Shown: positions 32,971 through 43,121, counted from the stretch's first letter. The stretch: DNA of 64,000 nt from CAWAMD01 sp963783045 (GCA_963783045.1 CAWAMD010000005.1:1488001-1552000); one strand, 5' to 3'. The notes: generated by a model not told the origin, from the sequence alone. Numbers and translations are program-made.

Positions 32971-34350
32971 ATGAAGCGACTGTCCGTGGCCGACGCGGGC
33001 TGGCTGCTCATCGAGGCGCGGGAGCGCCCGATGCACGTCGGCGGGCTCCAGCTGTTCGAGCTTCCCGAGGACGCCGGACCCGGCTACCTCCAGCAGGTCG
33101 TGCGCTCGTCCCGCCGCGAGCACGAGGTTCGGTACCCCTTCGACCGCCGTCTCGCCCGGCCCTACGGGCGTGCCGGCACCTACCACTGGGTCACCGACGA
33201 CGACGTGGAGGTCGACTACCACGTGCGGCACGTGGCGCTGCCCGACCCGGGCCGGGTGCGCGAGCTGCTCGTCCTGGTGTCGCGGCTGCACGGCAACCTG
33301 CTCGACCGCCACCGTCCCCTGTGGGAGAGCTACCTCATCGAGGGGCTCGAGGGGAACCGCTTCGCCCTCTACACGAAGATCCACCACTCGATGCTCGACG
33401 GCGTCGCCGCGATGCGGCAGGTCCTGAAGGCGTTCAGCACCGACCCGACGGCGTCCGACGATCCGCCGCCCTGGGCGCAGCGACCGGGCGAGGGACGATC
33501 CGAACCGAGCCGCGGCGGGCTGCTGAGCACGGCGGCCGCGACGCTCGGCGCCGCCTTCGACGCCACCACCTCGACGCTCGGCGTCACCCGGACGCTGGCG
33601 ACCCAGCTGATGCGTTCGACGATCGACGCCGCCGAGGTCGTCCCGTTCCAGGCCCCCCGCTCCATGCTGAACGTCAAGCTGACCGCCGCCCGCCGCTTCG
33701 TCGCCCAGTCCTACGACCTCGAGCGGATCCGGAGGGTCGGCAAGGCCCTCGACGCCACCATCAACGACGTGGTGCTCACCATGTGCTCGTCGGCGCTGCG
33801 TGCCTACCTGCTCGACCAGGGCGCGCTGCCCGACAAGCCGCTGATCGCGCTCGTGCCGGTCTCGTTCCGTCGCGACGACGACACCGATTCGGGCAACGCC
33901 ATCAGCCTCGTGCCCGCGAACCTCGCCACCCATCTCGACGCGCCGGTCGACCGGCTGTCCATGATCCGCGAGTCGATGAACCGGGTGAAGGCGAGGCTGC
34001 GCGACATGAGCCAGACCGAGCTGCTCGAGTACGGCCTGCTCATGACGGCGCCGCTCGTGCTCGGGAACCTGACCGGCCTGTCCGGACGCGTGCGGCCCTC
34101 CTACAACGTCGTCATCTCCAACGTGCCGGGCCCCTCCCAGTCCCTGTACTGGAACGGGGCGCGGATGCAGGGCATGTACCCGCTCTCGCTGCTCACCGAG
34201 GGGTACGCCCTCAACATCACCCAGACCTCCTACGCCGGTTCGATGGAGTTCGGGATCACGGCCGACCGGCGTGCGCTCCCGAGCGTGCAGCGGCTCATCG
34301 ACCATCTCGAGGACGCACTCCGCGAGCTGGAGTCGGCAGCCGGCGTCTGA
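32971..34350 (+). CDS. Wax ester synthase / diacylglycerol acyltransferase (WS/DGAT), copy 1
   Basis: 459 residues, start after AGGGG. The catalytic motif HHSMLDG (KIHHSMLDGVAAMRQVLK) is the HHxxxDG of WS/DGAT and condensation enzymes. The C-terminal SYNVVISNVPGPSQSLYWNG matches the family's NVPGP region. The enzyme joins acyl-CoA to fatty alcohol or diacylglycerol, making wax esters or triacylglycerol at the membrane. Such genes are abundant in lipid-storing actinobacteria. It is divergent from the cold-shock gene. Confidence 0.9.
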   Translation: MKRLSVADAGWLLIEARERPMHVGGLQLFELPEDAGPGYLQQVVRSSRREHEVRYPFDRRLARPYGRAGTYHWVTDDDVEVDYHVRHVALPDPGRVRELLVLVSRLHGNLLDRHRPLWESYLIEGLEGNRFALYTKIHHSMLDGVAAMRQVLKAFSTDPTASDDPPPWAQRPGEGRSEPSRGGLLSTAAATLGAAFDATTSTLGVTRTLATQLMRSTIDAAEVVPFQAPRSMLNVKLTAARRFVAQSYDLERIRRVGKALDATINDVVLTMCSSALRAYLLDQGALPDKPLIALVPVSFRRDDDTDSGNAISLVPANLATHLDAPVDRLSMIRESMNRVKARLRDMSQTELLEYGLLMTAPLVLGNLTGLSGRVRPSYNVVISNVPGPSQSLYWNGARMQGMYPLSLLTEGYALNITQTSYAGSMEFGITADRRALPSVQRLIDHLEDALRELESAAGV

Positions 34351-34520
34351 CCGGCCGCCGCCTGCCGGGTGCCAGGAACGCAGCGTGTACGAATGGATGC
34401 AGTCCGTGGTCGGTGGCCTGCCGTCCGACCCATCTCCTCGGCTGGCGACCACGGTCCGCTAGGTTGCACTACGAACCGTTGCGAACTGCCATCCCGGTCG
34501 CGAGGGAAGGGACGCCGGGC

Positions 34521-36683
34521 GTGGAGCGTCACCCGCCATCGCTGGTGCGGCTCGAGGACCCCGCCGGACACATCGCCCACCTCGATCTCGTCCGGGCCGT
34601 CGCACTGGCGGCCAACACGTCGTGGGACCCGGCTGACGCCTTCAACGTCGCCGTCCAGGCCGTCTGCGACCACACGGCCTGGCCGGTCGGGATCGCCTGG
34701 CTCGTGGAGGACGACGACGAGCAGGACTGGCTCGTCCCCCACGCCGTGCACACGGGCAACGACGAGCGGTTCGCGCCGCTCGTCGGAGCCCTCGCCCCAC
34801 AGTCGGTCCATGGTGGCGGCGTCATGACCGCGCTCGTCGCCACCGCGTCGGGCGGTGCGGCGTGGCGGCTCGCCGGCAGCGACGCCCCGTTGGCGGCCGA
34901 GGCGCGCGCCTGCGGGCTCGACGCCTCGGTCGCCTTCTGCGTGATCGTCGACGGGGCCGTCCACGGGATCCTGCAGTTCCTCCTGCCCCCGCAGGTCCGA
35001 CCCGAGCAGGGGCTGTTCGCGGCCATGGAGACCGTGAGCACCCAGCTCGCCCGCGTCGTCGAGCGCACAGCCACCGAGGCGGCACTCGAGGTGACCCGCG
35101 CCCAGCTGCAGGCCCTCCTCGAGCACACGACCGACGCGGTGCTGCACATCGGGCCCGACGGCACGATCGTCGCCGCCAACCCCCGGGCCGCCGCCGTCCT
35201 CGGCCGCGACCGCGCCGACCTCGTGGGGCGGCTCGCCTGGTCGGACGTACCGGACGAGATCGCCGCCACCGCGACCCTCTGGCCCTCCGCCGCCGGCGGC
35301 TTCGGCGCCGTGCTGCAGTCGCTGGCGGACACGCCGGTCCCCGCGGACCTCGACCGGATCGCCGGCGTGCAGACCCGGGAGGCGTTCCTGCGCCGCGTCA
35401 GCCGCGCACTCGCCCGGCGCGACACAGGGCCCGTCGCCGTGGCCGTCGTGGACCTCGAGCAGTTCTCGCGCGTCAACGACGCCATCGGCCCCGCCGGCGG
35501 CGACCAGACCCTGCAGGCGGTGGCGCAGCGGCTCGTGCTGGCCACCGGCGACGCCGCCCGGGTCGGTCGGGTCGGCAACGACGAGTTCGCGGTCCTGCTG
35601 GCACCGGGCGACCGCGACCGGACCACGCTCACCGACGCCGGCACCGCCCTCCTGGCGTGGCTCACCGAACCGTTCAGCGTCGGCGGCCACCGGCTGCTGC
35701 TGCGGGCGCGGGTCGGGGTCGCCGCCGACACGGCGCTGCAGGACGCCGACGCGCGCGTCGGCGACCCGTCCGGCGAGCAGCCGGCGACCACGCTGCTGCA
35801 CGCCGCCGACGCGGCCCGGCGGGCCCGCGGCCCCCGACGGGTGACCGTCTTCGAGCCGAGCCTGCGCCGCCAGCGCGCGACCCATCTGACCCTCGAGACC
35901 GCACTGGGCGCGGCGCTCAGCAACGGTGGCGTCGGCATCCACTACCAGCCGGTGATCGAGCTCGAGACGGGCCGACTGTCGTGCGTCGAGGCGTTGGCCC
36001 GCTGGAACGACGGCGAGCACGGGCAGGTGCCACCCGAGCGGTTCATCGGGATCGCCGAGGAAACGGGCCTCATCCACGAGCTCGGCCGCCAGGTGCTCCG
36101 CAGCGCCTGTGAGCAGGCCGCCCGGTGGCGCGCCGAGCGGCCACAGGCGGCGTCGTTCGGCCTGGCGGTCAACCTGTCGGCGGCGCAGCTCGACGACGAC
36201 GAGCTCGTCGGGGTGGTCGAGACGGCGCTCGAGGGCGCAGGGCTTCCGGCCGAGGCGCTGATCCTCGAGGTGACCGAGAGCCTGCTGAGCCAGGACGACC
36301 CGGCGGCACGCCACCGGCTGTGGGACCTGCGGGCGCTCGGGGTGCGGCTGGCCGTCGACGACTTCGGGACCGGCTACGCGTCGCTCGGCCGGCTGCGGGC
36401 CTTCCCCTTCGACGCGCTCAAGCTCGACCAGAGCTTCCTGCGCGGCGTCGTGGCGATCGACCAGGAGGTGCCGCTCGTGAGGGCCGTCACCCAGCTCGCC
36501 CGTGCCCTCGACATGAGCGTCGTGGCGGAGGGCGTGGAGACGCCGGCTCAGCTCGCCGTCGCCCTGCGCTACGGCTGCGCGGAGGCGCAGGGCTTCCTCT
36601 TCTCCCGGCCGCTGCCCGCCGACGATCTCGCGCAGCTCCTCGACGACCCGACCTGGGACACGGACCCCGGTACGGCCGGCTGA
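34521..36683 (+). CDS. GAF/PAS sensor with degenerate GGDEF and intact EAL domain (c-di-GMP phosphodiesterase)
   Basis: 720 residues from GTG 34521 (GGGAAGG upstream). There is an N-terminal GAF-like domain (about 15-180) and a PAS-like segment (TTDAVLHIGPDGTIVAANPR). The GGDEF domain has its signature changed to VGNDEF, so cyclase activity is unlikely. The EAL domain retains EALARW, LAVNLSAAQL, ILEVTES, LAVDDFGTGYASLGRL, LKLDQSFL, EGVET and QGFLFSRPL, the full catalytic set for Mg-dependent c-di-GMP hydrolysis. It is cytosolic, with no membrane helices. Inputs are unknown. Confidence 0.88.
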   Translation: MERHPPSLVRLEDPAGHIAHLDLVRAVALAANTSWDPADAFNVAVQAVCDHTAWPVGIAWLVEDDDEQDWLVPHAVHTGNDERFAPLVGALAPQSVHGGGVMTALVATASGGAAWRLAGSDAPLAAEARACGLDASVAFCVIVDGAVHGILQFLLPPQVRPEQGLFAAMETVSTQLARVVERTATEAALEVTRAQLQALLEHTTDAVLHIGPDGTIVAANPRAAAVLGRDRADLVGRLAWSDVPDEIAATATLWPSAAGGFGAVLQSLADTPVPADLDRIAGVQTREAFLRRVSRALARRDTGPVAVAVVDLEQFSRVNDAIGPAGGDQTLQAVAQRLVLATGDAARVGRVGNDEFAVLLAPGDRDRTTLTDAGTALLAWLTEPFSVGGHRLLLRARVGVAADTALQDADARVGDPSGEQPATTLLHAADAARRARGPRRVTVFEPSLRRQRATHLTLETALGAALSNGGVGIHYQPVIELETGRLSCVEALARWNDGEHGQVPPERFIGIAEETGLIHELGRQVLRSACEQAARWRAERPQAASFGLAVNLSAAQLDDDELVGVVETALEGAGLPAEALILEVTESLLSQDDPAARHRLWDLRALGVRLAVDDFGTGYASLGRLRAFPFDALKLDQSFLRGVVAIDQEVPLVRAVTQLARALDMSVVAEGVETPAQLAVALRYGCAEAQGFLFSRPLPADDLAQLLDDPTWDTDPGTAG

Positions 36684-36777
36684 TCGTCCCCGGCGTCGCC
36701 GGCCTCCGGCGCGCCGATGTCACCGGGGGATGCCACACTACGGCCGCCGCCCTGCCGCACCTGTCCCTGGAGCCCGC

Positions 36778-38964
36778 GTGCCGTCACCGTCCCCGACCAC
36801 CCGCCCGACCGGGCCGCCAACGTCCGAGCGGGTCGCCGATCGCGCCGGCGCGCTGCTGCGCACGCTGACCGGTGACGACGCCGCCACCTTCCGCCGCGGG
36901 CAGCTCGAGGCGATCGAGGCGCTGGTCACCGACCGCGGGCGGGTGCTGGTCGTCGAGCGCACCGGCTGGGGCAAGTCCGCGGTCTACTTCATCGCGACCC
37001 GCCTGCTGCGTGATGCCGGAGCCGGCGCGACGCTGCTCGTCTCGCCCCTGCTCGCGCTGATGCGCGACCAGATCGCCGCCGCCGGCCGGATGGGCCTGCG
37101 CGCCGCGACGGTGAACTCCACGAACGTCGACGACTGGGCCAACGTCGAGCAGCGGGTCCACGCGGGCGAGATCGACCTCCTGCTCGTCTCGCCCGAGCGC
37201 ATCAACCATCCCCGGTTCCGCCGCGAGGTGCTCCCCCGCCTCGTCGACGACTGCGGTCTGCTGGTGGTCGACGAGGCACACTGCATCTCCGACTGGGGGC
37301 ACGACTTCCGTCCCGACTACCGCCGGATCCGCAACGTCCTCGCCCGCCTCGAACAGGACCGGTCGCAGGCGGTGCCCGTGCTCGCCTGCACCGCGACGGC
37401 GAACGACCGGGTCGTCGCCGACGTGGCGGCGCAGCTCGCGACCGGCACGTCGCGCGAGGTACGCACCATCCGGGGGCCACTCGGGCGTGACAGCCTCCGC
37501 CTCGCCGTGGTCGACCTGCGCCAGGCCGAGGAGCGCCTCGCCTGGCTCGTCGCCTTCACCCGCGAGCGCCGGCGGGCCTCGGGGCACGCCGGCATCGTCT
37601 ACACGCTGACCGTCGACGACGCCGAGCACACCGCCGCGTTCCTGGCCGAGGCCGGGGTCGACGCCCACGCCTACTCGTCGCGGGTGGCGCCGGACGAGCG
37701 CACCCAGATCGAGGACCGGCTCGCGAACGACGACCTCGACGTGGTGGTCGCCACCACCGCGCTGTCCATGGGCTACGACAAGCCCGACCTCTCCTTCGTC
37801 GTCCACCTCGGCGCGCCGGGCTCCCCCGTCGCCTACTACCAGGCGATCGGCCGGGCCGGACGCAGCCTCGACGAGGCGTCGGTCGTGCTGCTGCCGACCG
37901 GGAAGGACGAGGCGATCTGGCACCACTTCGACCTCGCCGGCGTGCCGGTCAGCGACGAGGTCGACGAGGTGCTTGCGGCGCTCGACGGCGACGAGCCCAC
38001 CTCGCTGCCCCGGCTCGAGCCGCGGGTCAACGTGCGCCGAAGCCGGCTCGAGCTGCTGCTGAAGATCCTCGACGTGGACGGCGCCGTCGCACGCGAGGGA
38101 TCCGGATGGGTGGCCACGGGCGCGGGCTGGCAGGAGGACCGCGACCGCTACGCGCGGCTGCTGGCGGCTCGCCGTGCCGAGCACGAGGTCATGCGGGCCT
38201 ACGCGGCGCCGGCGTTCGCGGGCTGCCGGATGCAGTTCCTCACGGGCCAGCTCGACGACCCGCACGCGACGCCGTGCGGGCGCTGCGACGGGTGCGGCGC
38301 CGAGGTCCCCGGGGTGGACGTCGCGGTCGACGAGGCGCTGGTGGCGCGGGCACGGCGGTCGCTGCGCGGCCGCGACGTGCTGCTCCGTCCGCGCCGGCGG
38401 TGGCCGTCGGGCCTCGATGCGCTCGGCCATCCCGACGTGCGCGGGAACCTCGGCGGCGACGAACGCCACGAGATGGGACGTGCCCTGGCGGGCGGCGACG
38501 ACTCGGGCTGGGGCGCCGCGGTCGCCCGGCTGCTCGAGAACGGACCCGACGACACGGCAGCGCTCGACGAGGTCACCGAGGGGCTCGTCGACGTGCTCAA
38601 GCGCTGGGACTGGCGGGCCCGACCGACGAGCATCGTCCCCATCCCCTCCCGCACCCGCCCGGCGCTGCTCGCGGCCGTCTGCGACCGGCTCGGCGACCTC
38701 GGCCGCCTGCCGGTCGTCGAGGCGGTACGGCGCGCCGCCGACACCCCGGGCCAGTCGGCGATGGCCAACTCCGCGCACGCGGCCGCGAACGCGCTGCGCG
38801 CCTACGCCGTCGACCCGGGGGCCGCCGCTGCGATGCCGGCAGGCCCGGTGCTGCTCGTCGATCTCACGACGGACTCGGGCTGGACCCTGACGGCCGTGAC
38901 CCACCGGCTGCGGCAGGTCCACCCCGACCCGGTGCTCCCCCTCGTGCTGCGCACCGCCCGCTGA
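36778..38964 (+). CDS. recQ: RecQ-type DNA helicase fused to a C-terminal phosphoribosyltransferase-like domain
   Basis: About 728 residues from GTG 36778 (TGGAG upstream; ATG 36730 is an alternative). Helicase motifs: Q-region FRRGQLEAIEALV, Walker A TGWGKSAVYF, DEAH-box VVDEAHCISDWGHDF, and motif VI QAIGRAGRSLDE. Zinc-like Cys residues occur in PCGRCDGCG. The last 200 residues hold SIVPIPSRTRPALLAAVCDR and VLLVDLTTDSGWTLTA, matching a ComF-like PRT fold. It is a 3'-5' helicase for recombination repair; the PRT appendage is recurrent in actinobacterial RecQ, as far as I recall, and of unknown role. It precedes the adenine methylase gene. Confidence 0.9.
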   Translation: MPSPSPTTRPTGPPTSERVADRAGALLRTLTGDDAATFRRGQLEAIEALVTDRGRVLVVERTGWGKSAVYFIATRLLRDAGAGATLLVSPLLALMRDQIAAAGRMGLRAATVNSTNVDDWANVEQRVHAGEIDLLLVSPERINHPRFRREVLPRLVDDCGLLVVDEAHCISDWGHDFRPDYRRIRNVLARLEQDRSQAVPVLACTATANDRVVADVAAQLATGTSREVRTIRGPLGRDSLRLAVVDLRQAEERLAWLVAFTRERRRASGHAGIVYTLTVDDAEHTAAFLAEAGVDAHAYSSRVAPDERTQIEDRLANDDLDVVVATTALSMGYDKPDLSFVVHLGAPGSPVAYYQAIGRAGRSLDEASVVLLPTGKDEAIWHHFDLAGVPVSDEVDEVLAALDGDEPTSLPRLEPRVNVRRSRLELLLKILDVDGAVAREGSGWVATGAGWQEDRDRYARLLAARRAEHEVMRAYAAPAFAGCRMQFLTGQLDDPHATPCGRCDGCGAEVPGVDVAVDEALVARARRSLRGRDVLLRPRRRWPSGLDALGHPDVRGNLGGDERHEMGRALAGGDDSGWGAAVARLLENGPDDTAALDEVTEGLVDVLKRWDWRARPTSIVPIPSRTRPALLAAVCDRLGDLGRLPVVEAVRRAADTPGQSAMANSAHAAANALRAYAVDPGAAAAMPAGPVLLVDLTTDSGWTLTAVTHRLRQVHPDPVLPLVLRTAR

Positions 38965-39041
38965 ACGCCCCGCCCGCCCGACGCGACCTCGGGGTCCGCA
39001 GCGACGGCGGCCGCTAGGGTCCGGCGCGACCGGAGGTCGCC

Positions 39042-40190
39042 ATGACGCTACGCCCGCCGTTGAAGTGGCCGGGCGGCAAGACGGCCGAGCTCGACCGGAT
39101 CCTGCCGCTCGTCCCGAGCGACGCAGACCGCTACCTCGAGCCGTTCGTCGGCGGCGGCGCCGTCCTCTTCGCGATGCCGCCGGAGGTTCCCGCGCTCGCG
39201 AACGACACGTCCACCGACCTGATCGACCTCTACCGGTTCGTCCGCGACCGGGACGCGGCCCTGTTCGACCTGCTCGACGGCATCGACACCTGGTGGCAGG
39301 CGATCGCGACGTTCACCGAGACCCGCGGCGGCGTGCTCGTCGACCACGTCCGCGCGGCCGGCACGGCAGGCGCGAGCCCGCCGACGAGCGCCCGGCAGTC
39401 GACGACGCTGGTCTCGGCCCTGCTCGACGACCTCGCGGCGACCGTGCCCCCGACGTGGCGTGCGCTGTCCGACTCCTTCGTCGCCCACGCGGCCCGGCTG
39501 GTCCCCGACAAGCTCGGACGCATGCGCCGGGTCGAGGAGTCCCGCGGGCAGCTGCTGCCGGTCGACGACGCCTGGCGCAACGTCGAGGGCGCGTTCAAGG
39601 CCGCCTGCTACACGGCGCTGCGGGCGGCCTACAACACCGGGCGGCTGCGGGGCGAGCGATCCGCCCGCCAGGCCGCCGCCTTCTTCTTCCTGCGCGAGTA
39701 CGCGTACGCGGCGATGTTCCGCTTCAACCGGGCCGGCGAGTTCAACGTGCCCTACGGCGGCATCACCTACAACCGCAAGGACCTCAGCGCGAAGATCGAC
39801 CGGCTGCGCAGCGACGGCGTCGCCCGCCGGCTGGCCAACACCCGGCTCACCTGCGAGGACTTCGCGACGTTCCTCGCACGCCACCGACCCGGCCCCGACG
39901 ACTTCGTGTTCCTCGACCCGCCCTACGACAGCGACTTCAGCGACTACGACGCGACGAGCTTCACGCGTGCCGACCACGGGCGGCTGGCCGCGACGATGGC
40001 CGGGCTCGACACCCGCTTCGTGCTCGTGATCAAGTCGACGCCGGCCGTCCGCGCGCTGTACGCGGATCCACGCTGGCACGTGCTGGCGTTCGACAAGCGC
40101 TACCTGTGGACGATCAAGGAGCGCAACGACCGGCGGGCGACGCACCTGCTGATCACGAACGTCGACCCGCCGCAGCCCTCGCTCCTGTGA
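39042..40190 (+). CDS. D12-class N6-adenine DNA methyltransferase, no restriction partner
   Basis: 382 residues. SAM-binding motifs LKWPGGKTAE and LEPFVGGGAVLFAMP and the catalytic DPPY in FVFLDPPYDSDFSDYD identify a Dam/D12 alpha-type methylase. The insertion at about residues 95-185 (target recognition region) is larger than in E. coli Dam, so GATC specificity is not assured. The gene lies 77 bases after recQ and converges on the serine hydrolase gene. No endonuclease or specificity gene is nearby. It may mark DNA for regulation or protection. Confidence 0.88.
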   Translation: MTLRPPLKWPGGKTAELDRILPLVPSDADRYLEPFVGGGAVLFAMPPEVPALANDTSTDLIDLYRFVRDRDAALFDLLDGIDTWWQAIATFTETRGGVLVDHVRAAGTAGASPPTSARQSTTLVSALLDDLAATVPPTWRALSDSFVAHAARLVPDKLGRMRRVEESRGQLLPVDDAWRNVEGAFKAACYTALRAAYNTGRLRGERSARQAAAFFFLREYAYAAMFRFNRAGEFNVPYGGITYNRKDLSAKIDRLRSDGVARRLANTRLTCEDFATFLARHRPGPDDFVFLDPPYDSDFSDYDATSFTRADHGRLAATMAGLDTRFVLVIKSTPAVRALYADPRWHVLAFDKRYLWTIKERNDRRATHLLITNVDPPQPSLL

Positions 40191-40206
40191 CGGGGGGACG
40201 TGCCGC

Positions 40207-41572
40207 TCAGCCGACGGCGTCGACGGCAGCCGCGACCAGGTCCTGGATGCCGACCTCGTCGCCGGGGATCTCGGGCGTGAAGCCCATACGCACCACGACG
40301 AGGTCCGCCGACGGGACGATCATCACCTGCTGGCCGTCGTGGCCCGAGGCCCAGTACGCGTCGGCGGGAAGCTGCGGGAACCGCAGCGTCCCGTCGGCAC
40401 GCCGGTTCAGCCACCAGAAGGCGCCGTAGGGCTCCTCCTCGGAGGTCACGTCGAGAGGCCGGGTCGAGTAGTCGATCCAGCCGTCCGGCAGCAGCCGCTG
40501 ACCGTCCCACTCGCCGTCGTGCAGGAACCAGAGCCCGAACCGTGCCCAGTCACGGGGCGTCGCCCACCCGTAGGAGGAGCAGACCAGGCCGCCGGAGGCG
40601 TCCGGCTCGAGGATCGCGGAGCGCATCCCGATCGGGGCGAACACGAGCTCGCGGGGCATCGCCACCCCCATCCCGGCGGCGTCCTGGAGGATGTCGCAGA
40701 CGATGTTCGTGGTCCCCGAGGAGTACTGCTGGTAGGTCCCGGGGTCGTGCGCGAGCGGCTGGGATGCCGCGAACAGCCCCATGTCCGCGCGGCGGTAGAG
40801 CATGTTCGTGATCTCGGTCCCGAGGTCGTACGTCTCGTCCCACTGCAGTCCCGACACCATGCGCAGCAGGTCGTCGAGCGTGATCGCGCCGCGCGGATCG
40901 TCGCCCGACCACATCGGCAGCAGGTGGTCGTCCTCCACGGCGATCGTCCCCTGCTTCACGAGCCGGCCGACCATCGCGTTCGTGATGCTCTTCGTCATCG
41001 ACCAGCCGAGCTGGCGGGTCTCCGGCCCGAACCCGTCGGCGTACCGCTCGGCGATGATCCGCCCGCCGTGGACGATCACCACCGCCCGCGTGTTCTTCTC
41101 GCGGCCCTGCGGGTCGTCCTCGGCGAAGGCGGCGTCGAGCGCCTGCTCGAGCGCGGCCGTGTCGACGCCGGCGGGCGGCGGGTCGATGCGCTCGCCGGCA
41201 GGCCACGGCTCGTCGGCCGGTGCCGGGTCCAGCGCCGGTAGTGGCGCAAGGTCCGGCTCGGCGTCGGCCAGCGTGCACCCGAGCCCTTCGGTGAAGAAGG
41301 CCGTGGACCCGAACAGCCCGAGCACGCTGGCATGCGCCCGCCCGTGCTCGGCGTCCACGGAACATCCGCAGCACGGGTACGAGCGGGTTCGGGGGAAGGT
41401 CATCGGCCGGCGCGCCCGCCGGCCGCCCCGCGACGAGCCGCACCGCGCAGGCGTTGTGGGCGGCGTAGCCGGTACCGGTCTCGAGCATCGACCGCTCGTA
41501 CCAGAGCGCCCCGGCGATCAGCGCCCCGACCACGACGACGACCCCGACGATCCACTTCCAACGGCGCGACAT
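40207..41572 (-). CDS. Beta-lactamase-fold serine hydrolase, membrane-anchored, apparent frameshift at 41350-41362
   Basis: The body contains SMTK (GWSMTKSITNAMVGRLVKQG), the class C / penicillin-binding catalytic Ser-x-x-Lys, and a YSSG motif standing for YxN; the late GHDGQQ replaces KTG. It is an esterase-like serine hydrolase rather than a resistance enzyme. The upstream membrane anchor (MSRRWKWIVGVVVVVGALIA, start ATG 41572) and GTGYAAHNACAVRLVAGRP lie in a different frame. A net one-base shift after PLVPVLR joins it to CSVDAEHGRAHASVLGLFG. Without the shift the body would start at 41403 with an implausible Cys-rich N-terminus. Confidence 0.78.
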
Positions 41573-41714
41573 GACCACCCCACGACTCACCCGCCCGGTC
41601 CCCGGACGGCGGGCGCCCAGTCCGCGCCACGCCGCATTGTCGCAGACGACGCGCCGGACCCGGCGTCGGCCTGGCATCCTCGCACGACCGCACCACCCGA
41701 GAACGGGAGCCCGC

Positions 41715-43121
41715 ATGGACCGCCTCAGCCCGCTCGACGCGTCGTTCCTCCACATCGAGGACGACGTGAACCACATGCACATCGGGTCGGTGTCGATCTT
41801 CGAGGGGCCGATCCCCCCGCGGGACGCACTCACCGCGATGATCGCCGGCAAGCTGCCGCTCGTACCCCGCTACCGGCAGCGGATCCGCGAGGTGCCCCTC
41901 ACCCTCGGACGACCGGTCTGGGTCGCCGACCCGCACTTCTCGCTCGACTACCACCTGCGCTTCAGCGCCCTGCCGTCGCCGGGTGGCGTGGCACAGCTGC
42001 GCGATCTCACCAGCCGGGTGATGTCCCAGAAGCTGGATCTCACGAAGCCGCTGTGGGAGATGTGGGCCGTCGAGGGGCTCGAGGACGACCGGTGGGCGCT
42101 CGTCTCGAAGGTCCACCACGCCATGGTCGACGGCGTGTCCGGCACCGACCTGCTGGCCGTCGTGCTCGACGCCGACCCGACCGCCCAGCCGCCGGAGCCC
42201 GAGGACGACTGGGCGCCACCGCCACCGCCCTCGACGATCGGGCTGGTCGCTGCCTCCGTGCGGGACGCCGTGGTCTCCCCCTTCGAGCAGTGGCGGATCG
42301 TGCGGTCCGCCGTCCGCCGCCCCGTGAGGGCGGCACGGACGCTCGGCGAGAACGTCCGCGGGCTGACCGCGATGCGGGGGCTCGCACGCCCCGGTGCGGC
42401 CTCGTCACTCGTCGGCCCGATCGGACCGCACCGGCGCTACGCCTGGGCGCAGGCAAGCCTCGACGACGTGCGGGTCGTCCGCTCCGCACTCGGGGGGACC
42501 GTCAACGACGTGGTGCTCACGGCGATCACCGGGGGCTTCCGGGACCTGCTCCTGGCGCAGGGCGAGGACCCGACCGGCCGGTCGCTGCGCAGCCTCATCC
42601 CCGTGTCGGTCCGGCGCCCCGACGAGCGCGGGACCTACAACAACCGGGTATCGGCCATGTTCGCCGAGCTGCCCGTCTCCCTGGACGACCCCGTCGAGCG
42701 GCTGGCGTCGATCCGCACGGAGCTGCAGGGCCTCAAGGAGTCCCACCAGGCCGTCGCCGCGGAGACCCTGACCTCCCTGTCCGGCTTCGCGCCCGCGCTG
42801 CTGCTGGCGCTCGGCATGCGGGTCGCGTTCCGGTCGTTCCAGCGGCTCGGACGCGGTGCCGTCGACACCGTCACGACGAACGTGCCAGGGCCACAGCAGC
42901 CGCTGTACGCGCTCGGACGGCAGATGCTGTCGTCGTACCCGTACGTGCCGCTCGCCAGCCCCGTGCGGGTCGGCGTCGCGATCTTCTCCTACCAGGGGCA
43001 GCTGACGTTCGGGATCACCGGCGACCGCGACAGCATCGGCAACGTCGCCGTGCTCGCCGACGGCATCGAGGCGAGCCTGGCGGCGCTGGTCGACGCGGCC
43101 CGGGCGGTCACTGCGCAGTGA
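41715..43121 (+). CDS. Wax ester synthase / diacylglycerol acyltransferase (WS/DGAT), copy 2
   Basis: 468 residues. It starts MDRLSPLDASFLHIEDDVNH, the canonical WS/DGAT N-terminus, with catalytic HHAMVDG in LVSKVHHAMVDGVSGTDLL. The C-terminus has TNVPGPQQPLYALG and GVAIFSYQGQLTFGITGD. It is better conserved with the family than copy 1 and is a strong triacylglycerol/wax synthase candidate. It is divergent from the serine hydrolase gene and overlaps the end of the maoC gene by 14 bases. Confidence 0.93.
   Translation: MDRLSPLDASFLHIEDDVNHMHIGSVSIFEGPIPPRDALTAMIAGKLPLVPRYRQRIREVPLTLGRPVWVADPHFSLDYHLRFSALPSPGGVAQLRDLTSRVMSQKLDLTKPLWEMWAVEGLEDDRWALVSKVHHAMVDGVSGTDLLAVVLDADPTAQPPEPEDDWAPPPPPSTIGLVAASVRDAVVSPFEQWRIVRSAVRRPVRAARTLGENVRGLTAMRGLARPGAASSLVGPIGPHRRYAWAQASLDDVRVVRSALGGTVNDVVLTAITGGFRDLLLAQGEDPTGRSLRSLIPVSVRRPDERGTYNNRVSAMFAELPVSLDDPVERLASIRTELQGLKESHQAVAAETLTSLSGFAPALLLALGMRVAFRSFQRLGRGAVDTVTTNVPGPQQPLYALGRQMLSSYPYVPLASPVRVGVAIFSYQGQLTFGITGDRDSIGNVAVLADGIEASLAALVDAARAVTAQ

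Noticed and set aside
34230..36314. A 694-codon minus-strand frame opposite the GGDEF/EAL gene
   Set aside because: It mirrors the real gene, has no recognisable fold, and its composition is typical of antisense frames.
39042..40190. Restriction-modification system around the D12 methylase
   Set aside because: Neighbours are a helicase and a beta-lactamase-fold hydrolase; no endonuclease or specificity subunit is present in the window.
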